Assembly: GCF_000208745.1 (NCBI RefSeq)
Contig: NC_030855.1
Span: forward strand, 25,239,549-25,303,548
DNA length: 64,000 bases
Reading direction: 5' to 3'
Source: Theobroma cacao
Lineage: Eukaryota > Streptophyta > Magnoliopsida > Malvales > Malvaceae
Every line of letters begins with the position of its first letter. The stretch's first letter is position 1. The translations under genes and the position numbers were made by a program. Positions 55,542 to 64,000 of this stretch are shown here, piece by piece. The notes beneath the pieces are model-generated. The model saw only the letters and a program-made list of their open reading frames with translations. It made no database searches and had not been told where the DNA came from.

Positions 55542-58120
55542 ATTGTAAGGAATCAGTTTCTCCTTTCGCAGATTACATGTAACCCCTGGTAAAACGACAA
55601 GGACAAGACTGTTAAAGGAGGCTAAGCAGCCGAAATCTTGTTCAGTATGAAGTTAATGGACCGGATAAGTACGAAAATTAACGTGGATTAATAGTCAAAT
55701 CCTTGTCGTAAGGACTGATTGATCCAAAATGGACACCTACCACCAACTCTTCATGTCTACTTTTGCCTTTTACTTTTGGTACTACATTTGACCATTATCC
55801 GTATAGAAATAAGCAACTAAGTTCCAGCATTGATCCATGTGCTTTTGTATATCATTGGCTAGTCTCTTGATAAACTTGCATTTTTGGATAATTTCGAAAA
55901 TTATGGCCACATTTCTGGTAAAGAAATTCCGTAACCAATAATATTATTTTTACCTAATGCTCAAATAAATCTCTAAACAATTCGAAAAAATTTAAATAAA
56001 TTTTTATTTTTTTATTAAGTTTAATCAAGTTTTTATATTATTATTTTGAATCTAATAAATCTTTGTGATTAATGATTAATTAATTATCATTAATTAAAAT
56101 ACTACTTATATTTTTATGCTTATATGATATTGACTTGGTATTGATGTGGAAGGTGAAAAATGTCATATGGTAATGTTATTATGTCAAATTAGTATGTTAC
56201 ATTATCATCAATTATAATATTTCATATATTACATCATCGTCAATTATGATGTGTTAGCATGTCACGTCAATGTTGTGTGATATAAAATAATAAATGATAT
56301 TTTGACTAAGTCAATCGTTAGTCATGATAACTTATTTGATTGAAAATAAAATAATAAGGGCTTATTTGGCTCAAAATAAAAATATAAAGACTTGATTGAA
56401 TGCAATAAAAATATAATGACTTCTTTGAATTTTTTTGAATAGTTTTATATGCTTTTTTGGATTTTATACCTATTATTTTTTAAAAATTTTAATTATTATC
56501 AATCGTTTTACTACTTAGTAATCACTTTTTCAACGATTACATTTTGTGGCATCGGTTGTCATGGATCCTTGTATGAACCTGAATCTCACATTGTTGAGAT
56601 AATGCTTATAGCAAATAGTGCCATAAAGTCTCACATTGAAGAGAAACTCTCAATGGGAAGTAAGGAAAGAGAAACTCCTAACAAGAGTAAAGGAAGATGT
56701 CATGATCTTAGAGAAAACTCTCAATAGGAGTAAGGGAGGATGTCATGGTCCTAAAAAAGAGAACCATGAATTTTACATTAATTATGTATTAGAATGATAT
56801 TAAGAATATAAAGATTCACACCACCTTCAACCTGTGAGATGCCTTTTAGAGTGATATTGTAAGGAATCTGTTTCTCTTTTCGCATATTACAAGTAACCCC
56901 TGGTAAAACGACAAGGACATGATTGATGAATGAGGCTAAGCAGCCAAAATCTTGTTCAATATGAAGTTAATGGACCGGATAAGTACGAAAATTAACAGTG
57001 AAGTAATAGTTAAATCCTTGTCGTAAGGACTGATTGATCCAAAATAGACACCTACCACCAACTCTTCATGTCTACTTTTGCCTTTTGCTTTTGTTACTAC
57101 ATTTGACCATTATCGGTATAGAAATAAGTAACTAAGTTCTAGCATTGATCCATGTGCTTTTGTAAATCATTGGCTAGTCTCTTGATAAACTTGCACTTTC
57201 GAATAATTTCGAAAATTATGGCCACATTTCTGGTAAATAAAGTTCGTAACCAATAATATTATTTTTACCTAACGCTCAAATAAATCTCTAAACAATTCAA
57301 AAAAATTTAAATAAAATTTTATTTTTTTATTAAGTTTAATCAAGTTTTTATATTATTATTTTGAATTAAATAAATTTTTGTGATTAATGATTAACTAATT
57401 ATCATTAGTCAAAATGCTACTTATATTTTTATACTTATATGGTACTGACTTGGTATTGATATGAAAGGTGAAAAATGTTACGTGGTAATGTTATTATATC
57501 AAATTAGTATGTTACATTATCATCAATTATGATATTCCGTGTATTACATCATCGTCAATTATGATGTGTTAGCATGTCATGTCAATGTTACGCGATATAA
57601 AATAATAAATGATATTTTGATTAAGTCAATCATTAGTCATAAGAGTTTATTTGATTGGAAATAAAAGGATAATGGCTTATTTAGCTCAAAATAAAAATAT
57701 AAAGACTTAATTGAATGCAATAAAAATATAATGACTTGTTTGAATTTTTTTGAATAGTTTAAATGCTTTTTTGGATTTTATGCCTATTATTTTCTTAAAA
57801 TTTTAATTATTATCAACTGTTTTACTACTTAGTAATCACTTTTTCAACGATTACATTATGTGGCATCAATTGTCATGGATCCTTACATGGACCTGAATCC
57901 CACATTGTTGAGACAATGCTTATAGTGAATAGAGCCACAAAACCCACATTGAAGAGAAACTCCCAATGGAGAGTAAAGGAAGAGAAACTCCAAGCGAGAA
58001 TAAGAGAGGATGTTATGGTCCTAAAAAAGGGCGCCATGAATCTCATATTAGTTATATATTAGAGTGATACTGAGACTATAAGGTTTCACACCACCTTCAA
58101 CCTATGAGACGCCTTTTATG
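55542..58120. repeat. Tandem duplication, two units, 1314-bp period
   Basis: Unit 1 begins ATTGTAAGGAATCAGTTTC at 55542 and unit 2 begins ATTGTAAGGAATCTG at 56856. Shared landmarks such as CCCCTGGTAAAACGACAAGG and GGACCGGATAAGTACGAAAA keep the same spacing within a few bases, and each unit ends inside an LTR-like segment starting TGTCATGGATCC. The units differ by scattered substitutions, so the duplication is not very recent. Unit 1 starts about 245 bp upstream of the MYB start codon. Confidence 0.9.
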
Positions 58121-58322
58121 GGACAAAATCGTGAGGTCAGCGAGTTAAAGCGAATAATACCTCATAGAGATTGATGTGGATTGTGACAATTGGTATCAAA
58201 ATGGACTCTGAGTATCGACTATGTACTAGAGTAACTTGTGATATGCCTTTTGTAAGATAAAATCGTGAGGCCGACAGGTCAAAACGGACAATACCTCATA
58301 AGGGTGGGTATAGACCATGACA
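57871..58322 (+). mobile_element. TRIM-like retroelement: LTR, primer-binding-like site, truncated second LTR
   Basis: The first LTR-like segment runs from TGTCATGG (57871) to TTGTGACA (58188). It is followed by TGGTATCAAAATGG (58191-58204), which resembles the initiator-Met tRNA primer site TGGTATCAGAGC. From about 58236 a second, 5'-truncated copy repeats GCCTTTT, AAAATCGTGAGG and AATACCTCATA and ends CATGACA at 58322. Only about 50 bp lies between the copies, with no coding capacity, as in terminal-repeat retrotransposons in miniature. A third partial copy lies at 56557-56855 in duplication unit 1. Confidence 0.6.
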
Positions 58323-58389
58323 TTGATGGTGGTTACAACCTCTCAATTTTTCAAATTTTAATTTATACATATATATAATCTTGTATTAT

Positions 58390-58999
58390 TACCCCATAAT
58401 CACTTTTTATGTAAAATTATGAATCATTTATTGATAATAAGTGATAAGACGTCAATGTTCTCTTAATGAATTATTGTGGTCTTACTTTTTATCCTATGTA
58501 ATTCAATTATTACATTTTGAAGTATTACAGCAAGATAAGTAAAAATGATAAACATGTATCTTATGCTTAATTTGTTATTTATGCCCTTTAATCACATTGC
58601 ATGTAAAATTATGAATCATTTACTAATAACATTTCATTAAACAGTTAAGTGATAAGACATCAATGCTCTCTTAATGAATTATTGTGTTCCTACTCTCTAT
58701 GCTGTATAATTTAATTATTATATTATAAATTATTACAATAAGATAAGTAAAAATGATAAACATGTATCTTATGCTTAATTTGCTATTTATGCCTTTTAAT
58801 CAACCTTAATGTAAAACTATAAATCATTTACAGATAACATTTCATTAAACAGGTAAGTGATAAGACATCAATGCTCTTTTAATGAATTATTGTGATCCTA
58901 CTCTCTATCCAATGTAATTCAATTATTATATTATAAATTATTACAACAAGATAAGTAAAAATGATAAACATGTATCTTATGCTTAATTTGTTATTTATC
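58390..58999. repeat. Tandem repeat, three units of 208 bp
   Basis: GTGATAAGAC recurs at 58441, 58649 and 58857, exactly 208 bp apart each time, as do TAAACATGTATCTTATGC and ATTTCATTAAACAG (in units 2 and 3). The first unit is slightly incomplete at its left edge. The sequence is AT-rich and non-coding. It is a small minisatellite-like array, not a CRISPR, as there are no variable spacers. Confidence 0.92.
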
Positions 59000-60076
59000 T
59001 GAATGGAACAAGTTCAAAGTTTTCAATACTAGTAATTTTTAAGGTACAATGCTTGAAATAACTTTTAAATTATTTAAGAAAATTTAAATAAATTTTTATT
59101 TTTCTATTATATTGAATCAAGTCTGTCTATTTTTATTTTGAGTCAAATAAATACTTATGATTAATGATTGACTAATTGCTCTTAATAAAAATACCACTTG
59201 GCATTTTATGCCACATGATGTTAACGTGGATTATGAAATGTCACATTACCATATTATTACGTCACATCATCGTTATTAACTAGAGATACCACTCCTTCCT
59301 TCAATGATGCTACTAATTGCAGGTCAAGAAGGATTAACGTTGGGTCGAACAGGGCTGTTGCAGGCGATATGATTGGGTCCAGTACGAAGCCACCCCATGT
59401 CGTTATTCCTATTGTGACATGTCAACTTCTCGTAATATAGCATAATAAATTATATTTTAATTAATAACGATTAATTAACTATTAATTATAAAAATTTATT
59501 TAGTTTAAAATAAAATTAAGGGTTTGATCGAACTTAATAAAAAAATAAAAATTTATTTAAATATTTTTGAATAATTTAGAACCTTTTTATGCATTATGTC
59601 TATTTTTTAATGTATATGAATTTTGAAAGTGAGTTGAAAATAAATAAGTGAAAGTAAAGGGACTTATATATATCAAAGCATTTATGGCTTAATTGTTTAA
59701 AATTTTTTAAGGATAAGTGTGATTATAAGCTGTATATGTTTAGGTTTTTGCTTTTTAATTGTTTTAAAAAACAAAACCCAAAAGTCCAAATTTGTTGATA
59801 CTGATTAATTTATAATAAATTTAAGATTTCATGAAAAATAAATAAAATGAATTATGAATTTAATTAATCCTCGGAAACTCAATTTTTAGATTGGTCACTC
59901 AAATATGTAACAATAATTTATTATTTTTAAAAGATTAACTAAAACGGTTTAATTAATTTATTATTATATATATTTTATTTCTCATTTTCCTTCATTATAT
60001 ATAAATTGAATTTCTTTAGGGGGGAATAAAATAAAAGCTTAAGCAAAGGCAAGGGAGCGGGATTAACAAATTGGAG

Positions 60077-60084
60077 GCGCCAAA
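60077..60084 (-). promoter_or_regulatory. E2F-consensus site upstream of the GON4L-like gene
   Basis: The minus strand reads TTTGGCGC, an exact match to the plant E2F consensus TTTSSCGC, embedded in GGAGGCGCCAAAACGG. It lies about 770 bp before the first coding ATG but probably close to the transcription start, since GC-richer leader-like sequence follows. It suggests cell-cycle-linked expression, untested. Confidence 0.5.
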
Positions 60085-60843
60085 ACGGCAAACGGCGTCT
60101 CGTTATGTTTTTTGAACAAATCATCATCGAAGCGACGCCGTTTAACTTGTTCCCCTACTCGCATGACAGAAGAGTTGCCCAGGTTTCTGTATTCCGCGGC
60201 CCAATTTCCGAAATTCCTTCATTCAGCCGATTCGATTCGCTGGGTACGAGCTCGATTCTCCTCTTTCCTTTTCGTTCTTTTGAATTTGTTTGTTCTTGGT
60301 TTCGTGTTGTCAAATGTTTAATGCTTTCAGCGAAATGTTTCGCGGTTTTTAATCTTTTAATCTCATTTTTTAATTAAAATTTATCGGGAGCTAGGGTTCT
60401 TGGTGATTTATTTACAATGCAGTTAAATCAGGGTTTAAAATTGATAATTATTTGTTCCTAAAAAATAAATTAATAGGGCGAGTGCTTTCTTTTTGTTGAT
60501 TTCTCCGCATGCGATCATCTAATTTGGTCAAAGAATATTTGGGGATCAGTTTATGTTAGTTTTTCTCTTCTTTCACCCGCTGATTCGAAGTATGATTTTA
60601 GTTTAATTGTTATATAAAAGGATGATATTGTTTTAAGATTCATTATTGATGATGATTAAAGCACATGTCTTTTACTAGTCGAGGTTTGGGGTAATTATGA
60701 ATTGCAGTACTGTTCTGTGCTTCAGTGTAGCGAAAGGCGTGTTGATTTTGAATCTCATGGATGCTTTTGGTAATTGCTGCTTATAGAAGGATTTTTTTGA
60801 GGATTTTAAGGATTGGTTGGTGCCATTAAATTCTTTAATTGAA

Positions 60844-63800
60844 ATGTCCTTGTGTGAGAATGTACAATCAACTGAAGTTGGGAGCCGAGGTCATCAAACT
60901 GCACCTCCTGTTGCAAGTGATGGTCGCTCAAAACCTGATGATGATGTGGAGTGGGAGGCAGAGGAAGAAGTGGAGGATGAGGAAGATGAGGAGGAAGATG
61001 TAGATTTCAATCCCTTTTTGAAGGAAACACCTTCTCCGGAAGCTTCTTCTAGTTTGAGCTCTGAAATTGAGGGCTTAGATGGTGATATTGTTGATAGTAG
61101 AGCAGATACTCATGTTACTAAAGATGTCAATCCATCAAAGATTAATGCTAAGGTGCAAAACTCTGATGTTGGAGATTCTGAGCATGGTGAGGAGGAAACT
61201 GTGATGCAAAGTACTGCCTCCCCTGAATTGCAAAATACTATTCCTTTGAAACATGATAAGAGGAAAACCGGATCTAGTTCTCAATCAGAAAGAGAAAAGG
61301 AAAGTCAGTCAAGCACTGTAAAGGATAGTATGGTAGGAGACTTGAGTAATGCTACACATTCCCAGAAGCCTGTAATCCATTTGGATGATGCTGAAGATGA
61401 CGCTGTCTGTAGGCGTACCCGGGCTCGTTATTCACTTGCCAGTTTCACACTTGATGAACTTGAGGCTTTTCTTCAGGAAACAGATGATGAGGATGATGTT
61501 CAAAATGTTGATGATGAAGAAGAGTATAGGAAATTTCTTGCAGCTGTTTTGCAAGGTGGGGATGTTGATCACCAGTCCACTCAGGGAAATGAAAATGTCG
61601 ACGATGAAGATGAGGACAATGATGCAGATTTCGAAATAGAGCTTGAAGAGGCACTTGAGAGTGATTATGATGAAGCTGCATTGGAAAAGACACAGGCAGA
61701 GGAATATCAAAGAGCTGGACGGCGGCCAGAGACAAGGCAGAATAGACGGCAAAAAGCTTCTGCCCAATATGAAAGAAAGCTTTTAGAGCAGACTAAGAGG
61801 CCATTGCGTCCCCTCTTACCAATTTTGCCTAATGGGCCAATCGCACCCATTCCTACTCTTAATGGGAAAACTTGCATGCCTGAGACTTACCGGAGTTGTC
61901 TGCCCTCTGCTGCAGTAGATGGTTGCATCAATGGATTCACTCCGTATCAAATAGGCCAGTTGCATTGCTTGATACATGAGCATGTTCAGCTTCTTATTCA
62001 AATTTTTTCTCTTTGTGTGCTTGATCCTTCTCGGCAGCACATCGCATCTCAACTTCAGAGATTGATTTTTGAGATGCTTCACAAACGAGATGAAGGAGTA
62101 GCTTGTAAAAGTAAGCTGTATCCTGATACTTGCTTCAAGCCCCCATATGTCTCTTCATCAGTGCCAAATGAGGTCCCCCTTTTGTGCCCTACACAGAGCA
62201 CTCCGAAAACATCTACATTTAATGCTAATGGAGCCTGTTTTTCTCCAAATACTCAGATGCCTGATGCTCAAAATATTTTCAGTCCTAGCGGAAGATATGA
62301 ACATGTTTCTAGTGGGCAGTTGAGGTTTTCATGGGTGCCTTCTTTAAACAGCCCAGGGTTATCCATTCTTGATATTGCTCCGCTTAATTTAGTTGGAAGA
62401 TATATGGATGACGTTTATTCTGGTATGCACTGTTTATAAACTCAGTATATATTTTTCTGTTTATTTTTTTGCTTGCTATGCTTGTCCATGGGATTTGACA
62501 ATTTACAATTATTATGACAGCTGTCCAGGAGCATCGACAACGTCACTTGGAGAATAGTTGTGCTACTCAATATGAAAAGGAGCCTCTGTTCCCTCTTCCT
62601 TGTTTTCCATCTGAGGTGGAAGCTAATAATGAAGCACTGAGAGGCAGTGCTCTACCAGCTGGCTCTACAGTACCATCATCAGTCTGTCAACCACCACCTA
62701 AGAAGACATTGGCTGCTACTCTTGTTGAGAAAACCAAAAAGCAGTCAGTTGCAGTAGTCCCTAAGGATATTACCAAGTTAGCACAGAGATTTTTTCCTTT
62801 GTTCAATCCAGTGTTATTTCCACATAAGCCTCCTCCTGTAGCAGTCGCAAATCGGGTTCTTTTTACCGATGCAGAGGATGAGTGAGTTGCATGCATCCTT
62901 GTTCTCTTGTTGGTTGATTGTCTTGATTTTTCATTGGGTGTCTATGCTCATGTGAAGGTTCATTTATTTAAACAAAGAGAAAAAGAAAAATTGGCTTGTA
63001 GAGGTTCATCAGTCTTGTATTTGATATTTTGATGCAGATTACTGGCTTTGGGCATAATGGAATATAATTCAGATTGGAAAGCGATTCAGCAACGCTATCT
63101 TCCTTGCAAATCTAAGCATCAGGCAACTTTTATCCTCATCTTTTGTTGCAACACTATTTAGTCCGTTTGGTGATTAAGCATTAAGTTCTTATGTCATTTT
63201 ACAAATTTACTTGTTTCAGATTTTCGTTAGGCAAAAAAATCGCTGTTCATCAAAAGCACCAGAAAATCCCATAAAGGTATGTAAGAAATCTTGAGCAAAT
63301 CTAAGATGAATATATCTTCTAGTTGATTTTTGTTGCAGCTGTGTTCTAATTTTTGATTCAATAATCGCTTTTTCTTCTACCTCTTTCCTTATCTTCTGAT
63401 TAAAGACCATGATTCTCAAAAGATTTTATTTGCATATTTGGTTATAAATTGGACCTAAATTAACCTGGGTCACCTGTTTACTTTTGATTTGTGAGAATTT
63501 GTAAGAAATATTTGGTACTTTGTGCAGGCAGTCCGGAGAATGAAAACCTCACCTTTGACTGCGGAAGAGCTGCAAGGTATTCAGGAGGTAATTTTGTCAT
63601 GATCATGTACTACTTTTGTTTCATTGTTCTTTAATATACTCTTATAATTCCAAGTATTACTTTAACATCTACAGGGGCTCAAGGTTTATAAACTTGACTG
63701 GATGTCTGTCTGGAAATTTATTGTCCCGCACAGAGATCCATCTTTGCTACCCCGGCAATGGCGCATAGCCCTTGGAACTCAGAAGTCATATAAACAAGAT

Positions 63801-63893
63801 GCAACCAAGAAAGAGAAGCGACGGCTATATGAATCAGAAAGACGAAAACGTAAAGCTGCGTTGACTAATTGGCAACATGTGTCCGACAAAGAG
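60844..63893 (+). CDS. GON4L-like SANT/homeodomain-like nuclear protein (3' end outside window)
   Basis: A probable chromatin-associated regulator related to animal GON4L. Exons are 60844-62422, 62521-62881, 63038-63122, 63220-63276, 63528-63587 and 63675-63893, in phase; the last ends at a GT donor, so the gene continues beyond the window. The N-terminal region is strongly acidic (DDDVEWEAEEEVEDEEDEEE, VDDEDEDNDADFE). Then come LRPLLPILPNGPIAPI, the helical block FTPYQIGQLHCLIHEHVQLL and GLSILDIAPL. Exons 3-6 encode the SANT-like segment (LALGIMEYNSDWKAIQQRYL, RQKNRCSSKAPENPIK, LDWMSVWKFIVPHRDPSLLP, RQWRIALGTQKSY). The ATG at 60844 is the first in frame. The third intron uses a GC donor. Arabidopsis homologues are uncharacterised as far as recalled. 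Confidence 0.85.
63123..63219 (+). other. GC-AG intron in the GON4L-like gene
   Basis: The exon ends AAGCATCAG and the intron starts GCAACTT and ends TTGTTTCAG. No GT near the boundary keeps the frame CKSKHQ-IFVRQK, so a non-canonical GC donor is required if the gene is functional. Confidence 0.75.
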
Positions 63894-64000
63894 GTTTGTG
63901 TACTCTTTTGGAGTTGGAAACATGAATTGCCATTTACATTTTCACACTTTCATTTGTTTTTAGATTACTATCTATGATCTTTAAAACAAGGTGGATATGT

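Larger units (their letters stand above)
55298..60843. other. Repeat-rich intergenic region between divergent genes
   Basis: This separates the leftward R3-MYB from the rightward GON4L-like gene. It holds the 1.3-kb tandem duplication, the TRIM-like LTR pair and the 208-bp triple repeat described separately. The section 59000-60000 is AT-rich with no recognised feature. From about 60060 onward lie the promoter, E2F motif and probable 5' UTR of the GON4L-like gene; a 5' UTR intron ending at the AG near 60707 is plausible. Confidence 0.5.

Noticed and set aside
57871..58322. Assignment to the Cassandra TRIM family
   Set aside because: Parts of the LTR resemble it, but the diagnostic 5S rRNA-like promoter could not be seen, so only a TRIM-like call was made.
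58390..58999. Regular repeats as a possible CRISPR array
   Set aside because: Units are 208 bp, similar throughout without unique spacers, in a plant nuclear context.
60164..60174. TGACAGAAGAG, resembling the start of miR156
   Set aside because: Only 11 bases match, the 3' half differs, and no matching star arm was seen.
61432..61767. Leftward 111- and 96-codon frames rich in His and Ile
   Set aside because: Antisense of the acidic Asp/Glu repeats in the GON4L-like gene.

Overview
This window is plant nuclear DNA, most likely from a eudicot of the rosid/malvid type. The evidence is AT-rich spacers, multi-exon genes with GT-AG introns, and plant-specific families (MATE/DTX, CDPK, class III peroxidase, S40/DUF584, PADRE, CAPRICE-type R3-MYB, a TYW3-kelch-TYW2 fusion). 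A Malvaceae source such as cacao is only a guess from the general look of the proteins. There are two assembly gaps (runs of N). No bacterial, viral or organellar block was seen, and no rRNA, tRNA or CRISPR array was found.

Layout. The left third (1-9.3 kb) carries three leftward genes: a DTX40-like MATE transporter cut by the window edge, an eight-exon SPARK/GPI-anchored protein of the At1g61900 type with a 12-nt microexon, and a small intronless PADRE-domain protein. A long gene-free stretch follows to 15.6 kb. Rightward genes come next: a coiled-coil USO1-like/BRANCHLESS TRICHOME-related protein (15.6-18.5 kb), a gene-poor 9 kb with a PIF/Harbinger-like MITE, an S40 senescence regulator behind a cluster of G-boxes (27.7 kb), a CPK29-like calcium-dependent kinase (31.7-35.4 kb), and a six-exon gene whose central domain looks like a domesticated, catalytically degenerate tyrosine recombinase (38.4-42.4 kb). 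Leftward again are a PER42-like peroxidase (44-45.5 kb), the nine-exon wybutosine-synthesis fusion (48-53.3 kb) and a complete but well-hidden three-exon R3-MYB repressor (54.1-55.3 kb). The window closes with a repeat-dense 5 kb (a 1.3-kb tandem duplication, a TRIM-like LTR pair, a three-unit 208-bp tandem repeat) and the 5' part of a GON4L-like SANT protein.

The genes do not form a pathway; this is ordinary plant gene order. The observations most worth following are the recombinase-like gene, the R3-MYB whose upstream region is tandemly duplicated and whose bHLH-contact motif has lost its acidic first residue, and splicing oddities: a 12-nt exon, a GC-AG intron and a NAGNAG acceptor. All exon models were built by eye from splice consensus, reading phase and remembered homologues, without a search or transcript data.
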